Source: Actinomycetes bacterium (GTDB taxonomy: Bacteria; Actinomycetota; Actinomycetes; Actinomycetales; Dermatophilaceae). From it: a stretch of DNA of 64,000 bases. Both the position numbers and the translations under genes were made by a program. Below, piece by piece: positions 29,416-38,311 of this stretch; position 1 is the first letter of the stretch, and each line of letters begins with the position of its first letter. The DNA is taken from assembly GCA_029552065.1 (NCBI GenBank), contig JAKPEG010000117.1, forward strand, positions 1-64,000. The letters run 5' to 3'. The notes under the pieces were generated by a model. That model saw nothing but the letters and a program-made list of their open reading frames with translations, had not been told where the DNA came from and did no database searches.

Positions 29416-30417
29416 TCAGTAGAGGCTGGGTGCGTCGTCCGCGACGTAGTTCGCCCCCGAATAGGCCCCGATGCGGATCCGCTGCCGCTGGAGCACGAGG
29501 TCGCCCAGCAGGCTGGATGCACCGAACCGGAACCAGTGCGGGTCCAGCCAGTCGGGCCCGGCCACCTCGTTGACCGTGACGAGGAACTTCACCGCGTCCT
29601 TGCTCGTGCGGATCCCCCCGGCGGGCTTCACGCCGACCTGATCTCCGGTCCACTCGCGCCAGTCGCGCACGGCCTCCAGCATGACGAGGGTGACCGGCAG
29701 CGTCGCGGCTGGCGAGATCTTGCCGGTGCTCGTCTTGACGAAGTCGGCTCCGGCGAGCATCGCCAGCCACGAGGCCCGCCGGACGTTGTCATAGGTGACC
29801 AACTCGCCGGTCTCGAGGATGACCTTGAGCCGGGCGCGCGAACCGTCGGGGCGCACGCAGGCCGCCTTCACCGCGGCGATCTGCTCGAAGACCGTGAGGT
29901 GCCGCCCGGCGAGGAACGCCCCGCGGTCGATCACCATGTCGATCTCGTCGGCTCCGGCCGCGACGGCGTCGCGGGTGTCGGCGAGCTTCACCGGCATACT
30001 CGCTCGTCCCGAGGGAAAGGCGGTGGCCACTGCGGCGACGCGAACTGCGCTGTCTCCCAAGGCTTCCCGCGCTGTCGCGACCATGTCGCCGTAGACGCAG
30101 ACGGCGGCCGGACGCGGCGTGGTGGGGTCGCTGGGGTCGGGCACGAGCGCGCGCGCGGCCAGCCCCCGGACCTTGCCAGGGGTGTCCGAACCCTCGAGGG
30201 TCGTGAGGTCGATCATCGAGATGGCCAGGTCGACCGCCCATGCCTTGGCATCGGCCTTGATCGAGCGGGTGGACAGGCTCGCGGCCCGGGCGTCGGCACC
30301 GACCTGGTCGACACCGGGCAGCCCGTGCAGCCAGCGACCGAGCGCCGACTCGGTGAGTCGGGAGACGCCGAGCAGGTCACGGGCGCGGGCGGCGGCGTCG
30401 CCGGACGTGGTGCTCAC
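29416..30417 (-). CDS. deoC: deoxyribose-phosphate aldolase
   Basis: This 333-residue class I aldolase splits 2-deoxyribose-5-phosphate to acetaldehyde and glyceraldehyde-3-phosphate. The Schiff-base Lys is in DFVKTSTGK near residue 222, the second Lys in GVKPAGGIR near 262, and EIDMVIDRGAF near 157 holds the proton-relay Asp. It is longer than the 220-residue E. coli form and matches the long actinobacterial form with an added helical N-terminus. The GTG at 30417 is leaderless-type. It connects nucleoside breakdown to central metabolism in this region. Confidence 0.95.
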   Translation of the reverse strand: MSTTSGDAAARARDLLGVSRLTESALGRWLHGLPGVDQVGADARAASLSTRSIKADAKAWAVDLAISMIDLTTLEGSDTPGKVRGLAARALVPDPSDPTTPRPAAVCVYGDMVATAREALGDSAVRVAAVATAFPSGRASMPVKLADTRDAVAAGADEIDMVIDRGAFLAGRHLTVFEQIAAVKAACVRPDGSRARLKVILETGELVTYDNVRRASWLAMLAGADFVKTSTGKISPAATLPVTLVMLEAVRDWREWTGDQVGVKPAGGIRTSKDAVKFLVTVNEVAGPDWLDPHWFRFGASSLLGDLVLQRQRIRIGAYSGANYVADDAPSLY

Positions 30418-30423
30418 CGGGCG

Positions 30424-30429
30424 AGTCTA
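30424..30429 (-). promoter_or_regulatory. putative leaderless -10 for deoC
   Basis: TAGACT on the minus strand is 6 bases before the GTG at 30417. Confidence 0.55.
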
Positions 30430-30468
30430 GGCCCTGGCGGCTTCCCGGCTGGGTGAGAGGATGACCGG

Positions 30469-31134
30469 ATGAGCGCGCTGCCCGAGCCCGCCCCGACGTC
30501 GGCGTCGGAGCACCACGTCCACGTCTTGCGCTCGCGTGGCTCGGTCCTGCTCGGCGGTGTCGGCGCGATCGGATGCCTCGTCCTGCTGTTCGCGTCGATG
30601 GGCGCCGGCCTCGTCTACGTCGCCGCCGTCGCCCTCGGCGGCGTCCTGTGCGTCGTGCTCCTCGTCCGGCCGTGTGTGCGTGTGTCGATCGAGGGCGTGT
30701 CCGTCCACAACCCCTTCCGGCGCACCTTCGTGCCGTGGCAGCTCGTCGAGGACGTCACCTCGCGCTGGAACCTCCAGCTGTATGCCGGAGCGCAGGTGAT
30801 CAGCGCATGGGCCATCTCCGCGCACATCGACCGTCCGAGCAGCCTCACTCCCTTCGGCTTGGGGGAGTCCCTCGCCAACCGGTCCGGCGCGGGCACAAGC
30901 CGCACCGTCCCGGGCTCGGCCCACGCTCCCGCCCCTGCGGGGGAAGGGCGGATGACGGCGGCCCGGGCAGCCCGGCTCATCGAGACCGCTCGGGAGGAGT
31001 GGGCCGACGCGGTCGCCGACGGCGTGGTCGTCGCACCATCCGATCCGCAGGTCGCGCGAAGTTGGGAGTGGCTCGACCTCGTCCTCGTCGCCGTCCCCGC
31101 GGCCCTGCTCGCCTTCGGTCTGTTCATGCGCTGA
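30469..31134 (+). CDS. membrane-anchored PH-domain-like protein
   Basis: This is a 221-residue protein with two adjacent helices near residues 25-68, a short bacterial PH-like segment (VRVSIEGVSVHNPFRRTFVPWQLVEDV near 70), a disordered loop, and a C-terminal helix near 203-221. This layout matches small actinobacterial PH-domain proteins of unknown role. ATG 30469 follows GAGAGG by about 8 bases. It is divergent from deoC and convergent with the next membrane protein, 14 bases apart. Confidence 0.65.
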   Translation: MSALPEPAPTSASEHHVHVLRSRGSVLLGGVGAIGCLVLLFASMGAGLVYVAAVALGGVLCVVLLVRPCVRVSIEGVSVHNPFRRTFVPWQLVEDVTSRWNLQLYAGAQVISAWAISAHIDRPSSLTPFGLGESLANRSGAGTSRTVPGSAHAPAPAGEGRMTAARAARLIETAREEWADAVADGVVVAPSDPQVARSWEWLDLVLVAVPAALLAFGLFMR

Positions 31135-31148
31135 CCCGGTCGAGGAGG

Positions 31149-32057
31149 TCAGCCCGTCGTGGCCGCCTGCTTGGCCTCCCGGTCGCGGAAGTCCCACAGC
31201 TCGATCGTCTGGGTGAGCCAGAAGAGGGCGAATGCCGTGATGACCGTCACCTCTGCCCAGAACACGTCGGGATCCGCCGCGCCGGACTCGGTCTTGCGGC
31301 GCAGGGTGATCCACAGGCCGACGACCATGCCGAGTCCACTCACGGCATAGAGGACGGTCGCTGCGAGGGTCCTGCGCCGCTGCGCCGTTCCTCCGAGCAG
31401 CTCGCGGACGGCGCCGAACGCGTTGCTCGCGATGAGCAGGATGATCCCGCCGAACATCGAGATCGCCGACCAGTCGTGGGCGTTGTGCAAGAACCACGGG
31501 TCGAAGGCGGTGAGATAGCGCCAGCCGAGGAAGACGACCAGGACGTAGCCCACGACTCCGGCGAGCAGGACGTGCCATTGGCGGTAGCCCGAGTCGGCGG
31601 GCAACTGCCAGAACTTGCGGACGAGCAGCCACCGGACGAGTTCGGCGGCGATGCCCGCGAGGAAGACCGCCGCGACGTTGAGTTGGATCGGCCCTGGGGT
31701 CGGCAGGATGACGGGAGCGCCGCGGCATACCGACGGAACGGCCTCGTAGGTGGGCACCATCGCCACCAGGAAGGCGAGGAAGCCCGAGATGTTGAGGACG
31801 ACGTCCTCGAACGGCGAACTGCCCTGGTAGACGATGAGGCACACGCCGATCGCGCAGAGGGCCGCGACGAAGACCGCATGGGCCGAGGTGTAGTAGAAGG
31901 CGCTGATCGAGGCTTCCTTGCAATCGGCGGTGTTCCACTGGAACACGACGCCGAGGGCGAGGAACAGAGCGACGACGAGGGGTGCGGCTCGCAGGTAGCG
32001 ATAGGTATTGCGAGCGTCGACGTCCTGGGGCGGACCAGACCCGGGGAGAGTGGCCAT
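31149..32057 (-). CDS. polytopic membrane protein of unknown function
   Basis: This 302-residue protein has about eight hydrophobic segments evenly spread from residue 25 to 295, with no soluble domain. I start it at ATG 32057 (MATLPGSG); the track's extra 46 residues read back into the mutase gene. I do not recognise the family. Trp/Arg-rich loops and Cys in TADCKEAS and SVCRGAP are visible. It is 17 bases downstream of the phosphohexomutase stop on the same strand, so it may be read as the third gene of that transcript. Confidence 0.7.
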   Translation of the reverse strand: MATLPGSGPPQDVDARNTYRYLRAAPLVVALFLALGVVFQWNTADCKEASISAFYYTSAHAVFVAALCAIGVCLIVYQGSSPFEDVVLNISGFLAFLVAMVPTYEAVPSVCRGAPVILPTPGPIQLNVAAVFLAGIAAELVRWLLVRKFWQLPADSGYRQWHVLLAGVVGYVLVVFLGWRYLTAFDPWFLHNAHDWSAISMFGGIILLIASNAFGAVRELLGGTAQRRRTLAATVLYAVSGLGMVVGLWITLRRKTESGAADPDVFWAEVTVITAFALFWLTQTIELWDFRDREAKQAATTG

Positions 32058-32074
32058 GCCCCAGAGTGTGCCGG

Positions 32075-33790
32075 TCAGCTCCCCATCGCGTCCTGCATAT
32101 CGGCGCGGATGGCGGTCAACCGATCCTGCGCCCGGGCACGCGCGGGGCCCAGGTCGGCCCGGCCGGCGACCGGCTCGATCACCTCGAGGTAGCACTTCAC
32201 CTTGGGTTCGGTGCCCGAGGGTCGCACGATCACCCGGGATTCGTCGGCGAGCAGATAGCGCAGCCCGTCGGTGGGCGGCAGGCCGCCGTCGCCGCGCGCG
32301 AGGTCGTCGATCCGGGCGATGGACACCCCGCCGACGGTCCGGGGCGGCGCGCCCCGCAGCCGCTCCATGAGGGCCGGCATGAGGGCGACGTCGGACACCC
32401 GCACGGAGAACGAGTCGGTCGCATGCACACCGTGCGCGACCGCGAGCTCGTCGAGCAGGCCGAGCAGCGAGCGGCCCTGTGCGCGAAGCCCGGCCGCGAG
32501 CTCGGCGACGAGCAGCGCCGCCGTCACGCCGTCCTTGTCGCGCACGACGTGCGGCGCGACGCAGTAACCGAGCGCCTCCTCATAGCCGTAGGCGATCCCC
32601 GGCACGCGCGCGATCCACTTGAAGCCGGTGAGCGTCTCCTCATGGGCCACCCCCGCCGCGCGGGCCATCGCGGCGAGCAGGCGGGAGGACACGATCGAGT
32701 TCGCGAACACCCCACCGGCGGGTATGCCGCGCGCGAGCAGGTGTGCTCCGAGCAGCGCGCCGACCTCGTCGCCGCGGAGCATCCGCCAGCCGGCGGGGGT
32801 GTCGGCGGGTCCGCGGACCGGGTCGGGCACGGCGACCGCGCACCGGTCGGCGTCGGGGTCGTTGGCGACCACGAGATCCGGGCCGACCTGCGCAGCGAGC
32901 GCGAGGGCCGCGTCGATGGCGCCCGGCTCCTCCGGATTGGGGAAGGAGACGGTGGGGAACTCCGGGTCGGGCTCGGACTGGGTTGGGACCGCTCGCGGGG
33001 CAGCGAACCCGGCTCGCTCGAAAGCCGCTGCGAGAGTGTCATTTCCGACGCCGTGCAGCGACGTGTGGACGACCGAAAGCTCTCGGGGGGACTCCGGGGG
33101 GACCAGGGCGGCGGCCGCGTCGAGATAGGCATCGAGGACGTCGTCGCCGAGGGTCTCCCAGCCGTCTTCCGCGAGCGGTACGTCCGCCACGGCGCAGACG
33201 GCGGCGATCCGTGCGGCAATGAGTACGTCGGCCGGCGGCACGATCTGGGAGCCGTCGCCGAGGTAGACCTTGTAGCCGTTGTCCTGCGGTGGGTTGTGGC
33301 TCGCGGTGACCATCACCCCGGCGTCGGCACCCAGGTGGCGGATCGCGAAGGCGAGCACCGGGGTCGGCAACGGGTGCGGCAGCACCGCCGCGCGCCCTCC
33401 GGCGGCCGTGACGACCGCCGCGGTGTCGCGGGCGAAGACATCCGAGTTGTGCCGGGCGTCGAAGCCGACGACGACATAGGGCTCGGGCCGCGGGTGCTCG
33501 GCGTCCTCCTGCAGGTATGCCGTGAGCCCGGCTGCCGCGCGGATGACCACCGCGCGGTTCATCCGGTTCGGACCGGCGCCGAGGCGTCCACGCAGCCCGG
33601 CCGTGCCGAATTCGAGCAGCCCTGTGAAGCGGTCGTCGAGGTCCGCCTGGGCGGCCTCCTCGCCGATCTCGGCCGCCTCGATGACCGCTTCGAGCTCGGC
33701 CCGGGTCACCGGGTCGGGATCGTCTGCCAGCCAGGCGCGCGCCGCGTCGAGCGTCGCCGCGAGGCCCTCGGGGACGGCATACCCGCTCAT
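32075..33790 (-). CDS. phosphohexomutase family enzyme, probable phosphopentomutase
   Basis: This 571-residue alpha-D-phosphohexomutase has the phosphoserine loop VTASHNPPQDNGYK near residue 163, the metal loop NDPDADRCAV near 315, the sugar-binding loop GYEEALGYC near 412 and the phosphate-binding RPSGTEPK near 535. Such proteins are named phosphomannomutase or phosphoglucomutase, but this long form beside purine nucleoside phosphorylase is better explained as interconverting ribose-1- and ribose-5-phosphate. That is inference from the 4-base overlap with the phosphorylase gene and the nearby deoC. Length matches the PGM2-like subgroup. Confidence 0.88.
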   Translation of the reverse strand: MSGYAVPEGLAATLDAARAWLADDPDPVTRAELEAVIEAAEIGEEAAQADLDDRFTGLLEFGTAGLRGRLGAGPNRMNRAVVIRAAAGLTAYLQEDAEHPRPEPYVVVGFDARHNSDVFARDTAAVVTAAGGRAAVLPHPLPTPVLAFAIRHLGADAGVMVTASHNPPQDNGYKVYLGDGSQIVPPADVLIAARIAAVCAVADVPLAEDGWETLGDDVLDAYLDAAAALVPPESPRELSVVHTSLHGVGNDTLAAAFERAGFAAPRAVPTQSEPDPEFPTVSFPNPEEPGAIDAALALAAQVGPDLVVANDPDADRCAVAVPDPVRGPADTPAGWRMLRGDEVGALLGAHLLARGIPAGGVFANSIVSSRLLAAMARAAGVAHEETLTGFKWIARVPGIAYGYEEALGYCVAPHVVRDKDGVTAALLVAELAAGLRAQGRSLLGLLDELAVAHGVHATDSFSVRVSDVALMPALMERLRGAPPRTVGGVSIARIDDLARGDGGLPPTDGLRYLLADESRVIVRPSGTEPKVKCYLEVIEPVAGRADLGPARARAQDRLTAIRADMQDAMGS

Positions 33791-34632
33791 CGGGCACCTT
33801 CGGCGATGCGGGTGACCACCGCCGCGAGCAACGAGCCACAGCGGCCGGCGGCTGCGCGGCCGGCCTCGAGCACCTCCTCGTGCGACAACGGCGTGGCCGA
33901 GATCCCGGCGGCGAGGTTGGTGACGAGTGAGATGCCGAGCACCTCGAGGCCGGCCTCGCGGGCGGCGATCGCCTCGAGGGCCGTCGACATCCCCACGAGG
34001 TCGCCGCCGAGGATCCGCGCCATCGCCACCTCCGCCGGGGTCTCGTAGTGCGGCCCGCGGAACTGCACGTAGACGCCCTCGTCGAGGCCCGGGTCGACCC
34101 GTCGGGCGATCGCTCGCAGCCGAGCCGAGTAGAGGTCGGTGAGGTCGACGAAGTGGGCCCCCTCGATGGGGGAGTTGGCGGTGAGGTTGAGGTGGTCACG
34201 GATGAGCACCGGCGTGCCGGGCCCCCACGCCGGGTTGAGCCCACCGCAGCCGTTGGTGAGCACGAGCGTCGTGCACCCGGCGGCCCGCGCGGTGCGCACC
34301 CCGTGGACGACCGCCCGCACGCCGTGCCCCTCGTAGAAGTGGGTGCGGGTGCCGAAGACGAGCGCCCGCTTGCCCGTCGAGCCGATCGCCACCGACCGCA
34401 TCGACCCTGCGTGCCCTTCGACGGCCGGCTTGCGGAAGCCTGGCACGAGCGAATTGTCCACTGTGGCAACGGTCGTCCCGATGAGATCGGCGGTCCGTGC
34501 CCACCCCGAGCCGAGGACGAGCGCCACGTCGTGATGGTCGGCCCCGGTCTGTTCGGCGATGACGGCGGCAGCCGCCTCGGCCACCTCGGTCGGGTCGGTG
34601 CAGGGATCGGCGAGGTCGGGCCACGAGGTCAT
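33787..34632 (-). CDS. purine nucleoside phosphorylase
   Basis: This 281-residue enzyme is a trimeric-type PNP for inosine and guanosine. Motifs: VLGSGWA near residue 39, GTRTHFYEGH near 93 (phosphate site), LTNGCGGLN near 124, VQFRGPHYETPAE near 188, and GMSTALEAIAARE near 213. It supplies ribose-1-phosphate to the mutase encoded next, with an ATGA overlap. ATG 34632 has TAGAGT 6 bases upstream, so the pair starts a minus-strand transcript. It is divergent from lpdA. Confidence 0.94.
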   Translation of the reverse strand: MTSWPDLADPCTDPTEVAEAAAAVIAEQTGADHHDVALVLGSGWARTADLIGTTVATVDNSLVPGFRKPAVEGHAGSMRSVAIGSTGKRALVFGTRTHFYEGHGVRAVVHGVRTARAAGCTTLVLTNGCGGLNPAWGPGTPVLIRDHLNLTANSPIEGAHFVDLTDLYSARLRAIARRVDPGLDEGVYVQFRGPHYETPAEVAMARILGGDLVGMSTALEAIAAREAGLEVLGISLVTNLAAGISATPLSHEEVLEAGRAAAGRCGSLLAAVVTRIAEGAR

Positions 34633-34638
34633 CGCCCG

Positions 34639-34644
34639 ACTCTA
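34639..34644 (-). promoter_or_regulatory. putative leaderless -10 for PNP-mutase unit
   Basis: TAGAGT on the minus strand is 6 bases before the ATG at 34632. Confidence 0.55.
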
Positions 34645-34695
34645 GCCCCGGCCTGTCGTGCCGAGGAGAGCACGCCGCGCGGAGGGTGGTTGGAT

Positions 34696-36108
34696 GTGCA
34701 GGTGATTGCGCGGACTCTCTCGGTCGTCGTCGTCGGCGGTGGGCCCGGTGGCTACGAAGCCGCCCTCGTCGCCGCCCGGTCGGGGGCGGAGGTGACGGTC
34801 GTCGACCGCGACGGTCTCGGCGGCTCCTGTGTGCTCACCGACTGCGTGCCGAGCAAGAGCCTCGTGGCGACCGCCCACGTCCTGCGACGTCTCGACGTGG
34901 TCCGCGAGCACGGCATACATCTGCCTGGCGCGGCTGGACGTCCGGCCGCGACCGACCTCGGCGCGGTCAATGCGCGGATCCTCGCGCTCGCCGCCGCCCA
35001 GAGCGAGGACATCCGTGAGCGGCTCGTCGCCGACGGCGTGCGGGTATGCCGCGGCACCGGCCACCTGCTCGCCGCGGACCGCGTTCGGATCGACCACGCC
35101 GACGGCGGATCCGACGAAGTCTCCGCGGACGTCGTCCTCGTCGCGACCGGGGCGACCCCGCGGATCATGGACTCCGCCCGGCCCGACGGGGAGCGGATCC
35201 TCACGTGGACCCAGATCTGGGGGCTGCAGTCGGTCCCGGAGCGGCTCGTCGTCGTCGGTTCCGGAGTCACCGGGGCCGAGCTCGCCCAGGCCTATCTCGG
35301 GCTCGGCAGCGAGGTCGTCCTCGTGTCTTCTCGCGATCAGGTGCTCCCCGGCGAGGATGCGGACGCCGCCCGGGTCATCGAGGACGTCTTCCGGCGCGAG
35401 GGGATGCAGGTGCTGTCCCGCTCCCGGATGAGCGGCGTCCGGCGCACCGCCGACGGCGTCCTCGTCGAGCTCGAGGACGGCCGCACCGTCGAGGGCAGCC
35501 ACGCCCTCCTCGCGGTCGGTTCGGTGCCGGCCACGCGTGGGATCGGCCTCGAGGAACTCGGCGTCGAGCTCGGCCCGGGTGGGCACGTCCTGGTCGACGG
35601 GGTGTCCCGCACGTCCGTCCGCGGGGTCTATGCCGCGGGCGACTGCACGGGAGTCCTCCCGCTCGCCTCGGTCGCAGCCATGCAGGGCCGGATCGCCATG
35701 TGGCACTCCCTCGGCGATGCGGTCCACCCGCTGCGGCTGGACGTCGTGTCCGCAAACGTCTTCACCGACCCCGAGATCGCGACAGTCGGGGTGTCCCAGA
35801 ACGATGTCGACAGCGGTCGGGTCGACGCGGTGACGGTCACCCTGCCGCTGTCGACCAACGCCCGGGCCAAGATGGACAGCTTCCACGACGGCTTCGTCAA
35901 GGTCTTCGCCCGGCCCGGCCAGGGCAGTGTGCTCGGTGGGGTCGTCGTCGCGCCCCGGGCCTCCGAGCTCATCTACCCGCTCACCCTCGCGGTGGAGAAC
36001 GGCCTCACCGCCGACCACGTGTCGAACGCGTTCACGGTCTATCCGTCGATGAGTGGTTCGATCGGCGAGGCGGCCCGCCGGTTGCATGCAGCGGCGCGGC
36101 TCGCCTGA
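34696..36108 (+). CDS. lpdA: LpdA-type NAD(P)H-quinone dehydrogenase (flavoprotein disulfide reductase family)
   Basis: This 470-residue FAD protein has the FAD motif VVVGGGPGGYEAAL near residue 8, NAD motif VVVGSGVTGAELAQ near 183, AGDCTGVLPLASVAAMQGRIAM near 315 and NARAKM near 395. The overall pattern matches mycobacterial LpdA (Rv3303c type), a quinone reductase rather than a lipoamide dehydrogenase. The C-terminal His-Glu pair of true disulfide reductases is absent (VYPSMSGSIGEAARR). Unusually, the flavin-side segment GGSCVLTDCVPSK has both Cys of a CX4C pair. The GTG at 34696 is 9 bases after GGAGGG. It is not obviously linked to its neighbours. Confidence 0.88.
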   Translation: MQVIARTLSVVVVGGGPGGYEAALVAARSGAEVTVVDRDGLGGSCVLTDCVPSKSLVATAHVLRRLDVVREHGIHLPGAAGRPAATDLGAVNARILALAAAQSEDIRERLVADGVRVCRGTGHLLAADRVRIDHADGGSDEVSADVVLVATGATPRIMDSARPDGERILTWTQIWGLQSVPERLVVVGSGVTGAELAQAYLGLGSEVVLVSSRDQVLPGEDADAARVIEDVFRREGMQVLSRSRMSGVRRTADGVLVELEDGRTVEGSHALLAVGSVPATRGIGLEELGVELGPGGHVLVDGVSRTSVRGVYAAGDCTGVLPLASVAAMQGRIAMWHSLGDAVHPLRLDVVSANVFTDPEIATVGVSQNDVDSGRVDAVTVTLPLSTNARAKMDSFHDGFVKVFARPGQGSVLGGVVVAPRASELIYPLTLAVENGLTADHVSNAFTVYPSMSGSIGEAARRLHAAARLA

Positions 36109-36125
36109 CGGGCGTGCCCGCGGCA

Positions 36126-36131
36126 TAGCCT
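36126..36131 (+). promoter_or_regulatory. putative leaderless -10 for DUF6541-like gene
   Basis: TAGCCT ends 7 bases before the ATG at 36139 and is embedded in CGGCATAGCCT, a near-copy of the dispersed octamer. Confidence 0.55.
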
Positions 36132-36138
36132 GCTCACG

Positions 36139-38076
36139 ATGGACACCTGGCCGAGCCTGCTGCCGACGATCCTGCTCGCGACCGCCCTCCTCGTCGCGCC
36201 GGGGGTCCTCGTGCTGCGCGCCGCGGGTGTGCGAGCGAGCATGGCGACGCTGTTCGCCGCCCCGCTGAGCGTCGCCCTCGTCGTCGTAGCAGGTCTTGCG
36301 CTCGCCCTCGTGGGTGCCCGATGGTCGCTTGCCTCGGGTGTAGCCGCGCTCGGGCTGTGCACCCTCCTCGCCGTCGGCGTCGCCCGCTTCGTGGCCTCGC
36401 GCACCGACGGTGGCACGCTCGACGACCAGCCATTCCCCTGGACCGTCGCCGGCGCAGCCGCCCTCGTCGGCACCGCCTCGGCCTGGCTCACCCTCGCGGC
36501 CGCGGCCGAGCGCCCCGCCTCCATCCCGCAGATGCCCGACGTCGTCTTCCATCTCGGGGCCCCGGAGTGGATGGTCCGGCACGGCAGTGCCTCGCTGCTC
36601 GACGTCACCAGCTATGCACAGTTCGACAACCCCCTCTCCTATCCGGGCGGCTGGCACGTGCTCGTCGCCGCGCTCGCCGGCTGGACCGGCCAACCGGTCG
36701 TCGTCGTCTCGCACGCCCTGCTCATCTCGGTCGTGGGGGTCGTATGGCCGCTCTCGGTGATCGCCCTCGCCCGGGTCGTGCTCGGGTCGGGCGTCGGGCT
36801 CGCCCTGGCTGCGGGGCTGCTCGCGCCGCTGTTCTCCTCGTTCCCGTGGCGCTTCCTCGCCTGGGGTCCGCTGTGGCCAAACCTGCTGTCGCTGTCGATG
36901 TTCCCCGCCGTGACGGCGGTCGCACTCTGCGCAGTCGCCCCGGCCGAACTGCTCGCGGACCGACCCTTGCCGCCTGCCCGGGCTCGACTGTTGGCGGCCG
37001 TCTGTCTCGTCGTGCTCGCGGTGGCCCAGCCCAACGCCGTCGCGACCGGGCTGGTCGCGGCGGTCTGCGTGTCCTGGTGGGCGATTCCCGTGTGGCGACG
37101 CGGGCTCACCGGCCGTTGGCGCCGCCGGCTCGTCTCCCGCCCGGCACTCGTGCTCGCCCTCGTCGCGCTCGTGGCCGCCTGGACGCCCGTCATCCCCCCG
37201 AACATGTTCATCACCAACTGGCAGGTCCAGGTCGGGGTGGGGGAGGCGCTCGTGTCGCTCGTCACCCCCGTCGACGAGTCGCCCGGATCGGCGACCCTCC
37301 TCGGCTTGCTCGTCCTTGTCGGGCTGGTCGTCCTCGCGCGCAGCCGGCCGACCCGGTGGGTGGCCGCCTTCTTCGTCGTGGGTGCCGCCCTCTTCGTCGC
37401 CCTCTACGGCGTCAACGGCGGGTGGATCCGGTTGGTGACCTGGCTGTGGTGGAACGACCAGGTCCGGCTGCGGGCGGCGATCGTCCTTCCCGCCCTGCTC
37501 GCCGCTGTGGCGGCCACCCGGTGGCTGGGAGGTGTCCTCGCACGGCATACTCGCGGTCGACCTGGGACCTGGACGGTGGCCATCGCCGCCGCGGTCGCCG
37601 TCGCTCTCGGGGTCGGCGTGCCCGCCAACGCCGTGGCCATGCGGGTGACCTACCACGAGAGCAGTGCCTCGTGGTCGTGGCTTCGTCCGGGCGAACAGCA
37701 GGCGCTCGTCGAACTCGCCGCCCACGTGCCCGCCGGAGCGGTCGTGGCAGCAAACCCATGGCGCGGGGCGATGTTCCTCTATCCGGTGAGCGGCGTCGAG
37801 ATGCTCTACCCGACGAACTACTCGCTCGCGCTTCCCGATCGCCGGCTGCTCGGAGCCAGGATCGACCGGATCCAGGCGGATCCGGCCGTCTGCGCGGCGG
37901 CCGCCCGCCAGCGCCTGCGGTTCGTCGTCACCGGGGGGGATGCCCATATCTGGGGCTATTACGAGAACCCCGCCTACGCGGGCATCGACGCCACCGTGCT
38001 CAACGGCACGTTCACCCCGGTCGCGGCGGCCGGACCCTACGTGCTGCGGGCCGTCCCCGCCTGCGTGCCGGGCTGA
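36139..38076 (+). CDS. large polytopic membrane protein, DUF6541-like
   Basis: This 645-residue protein has 11-13 hydrophobic segments over residues 8-500 and a C-terminal extracytoplasmic region of about 130 residues (VGANPWRGAMFLYP-like region, PVSGVEMLYPTNYSLALPDRRL). The layout and motifs such as PDVVFHLGAPEWM and SYPGGWHVLVAAL resemble actinobacterial DUF6541 proteins and GT-C-type glycosyltransferases of the cell envelope. No sure catalytic residue can be named; the first loop has a DVVFH acidic motif. It has its own leaderless promoter and converges with the small membrane gene 12 bases away. Confidence 0.7.
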   Translation: MDTWPSLLPTILLATALLVAPGVLVLRAAGVRASMATLFAAPLSVALVVVAGLALALVGARWSLASGVAALGLCTLLAVGVARFVASRTDGGTLDDQPFPWTVAGAAALVGTASAWLTLAAAAERPASIPQMPDVVFHLGAPEWMVRHGSASLLDVTSYAQFDNPLSYPGGWHVLVAALAGWTGQPVVVVSHALLISVVGVVWPLSVIALARVVLGSGVGLALAAGLLAPLFSSFPWRFLAWGPLWPNLLSLSMFPAVTAVALCAVAPAELLADRPLPPARARLLAAVCLVVLAVAQPNAVATGLVAAVCVSWWAIPVWRRGLTGRWRRRLVSRPALVLALVALVAAWTPVIPPNMFITNWQVQVGVGEALVSLVTPVDESPGSATLLGLLVLVGLVVLARSRPTRWVAAFFVVGAALFVALYGVNGGWIRLVTWLWWNDQVRLRAAIVLPALLAAVAATRWLGGVLARHTRGRPGTWTVAIAAAVAVALGVGVPANAVAMRVTYHESSASWSWLRPGEQQALVELAAHVPAGAVVAANPWRGAMFLYPVSGVEMLYPTNYSLALPDRRLLGARIDRIQADPAVCAAAARQRLRFVVTGGDAHIWGYYENPAYAGIDATVLNGTFTPVAAAGPYVLRAVPACVPG

Positions 38077-38088
38077 GCCGCGCCGAGA

Positions 38089-38301
38089 TCAGTCCGCTTC
38101 GGGGCCGGGGCCGTCCCGGTCGCCGCCGTCGGTGCCCTCGACCTGCGCCCGGTATGCCGCGTCCTCCCGGGCCCAGCGCGCCCGCCGGTCGCGGGAGATG
38201 CGGCGTCGCAGCAGCCGCATCGCCGGCCAGACGACCCCCACGACGACCACGAGGACGAGGAGGTTGACGAGGAAGGACCCCGCCGAGGCACCGGAGGACA
38301 C
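38089..38301 (-). CDS. small single-helix membrane protein
   Basis: This is a 70-residue protein with one helix (SFLVNLLVLVVVVGVVWPAM, about residues 9-28) followed by an Arg-rich then acidic cytoplasmic tail. The GTG at 38301 follows GGAG by 5 bases and lies 10 bases after the carboxylase alpha-chain stop, so both are probably cotranscribed. Function unknown. Small membrane proteins downstream of acc genes occur in other actinobacteria, but I cannot name a family. Confidence 0.65.
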   Translation of the reverse strand: MSSGASAGSFLVNLLVLVVVVGVVWPAMRLLRRRISRDRRARWAREDAAYRAQVEGTDGGDRDGPGPEAD

Positions 38302-38311
38302 GAGGCTCCGT

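Noticed and set aside
34642-37947. 1101-residue ORF on the minus strand
   Set aside because: It is antisense to lpdA and the DUF6541-like gene, has Asp/Gly/His/Arg-rich low-complexity composition typical of high-GC frame shadows, and shows no motif.
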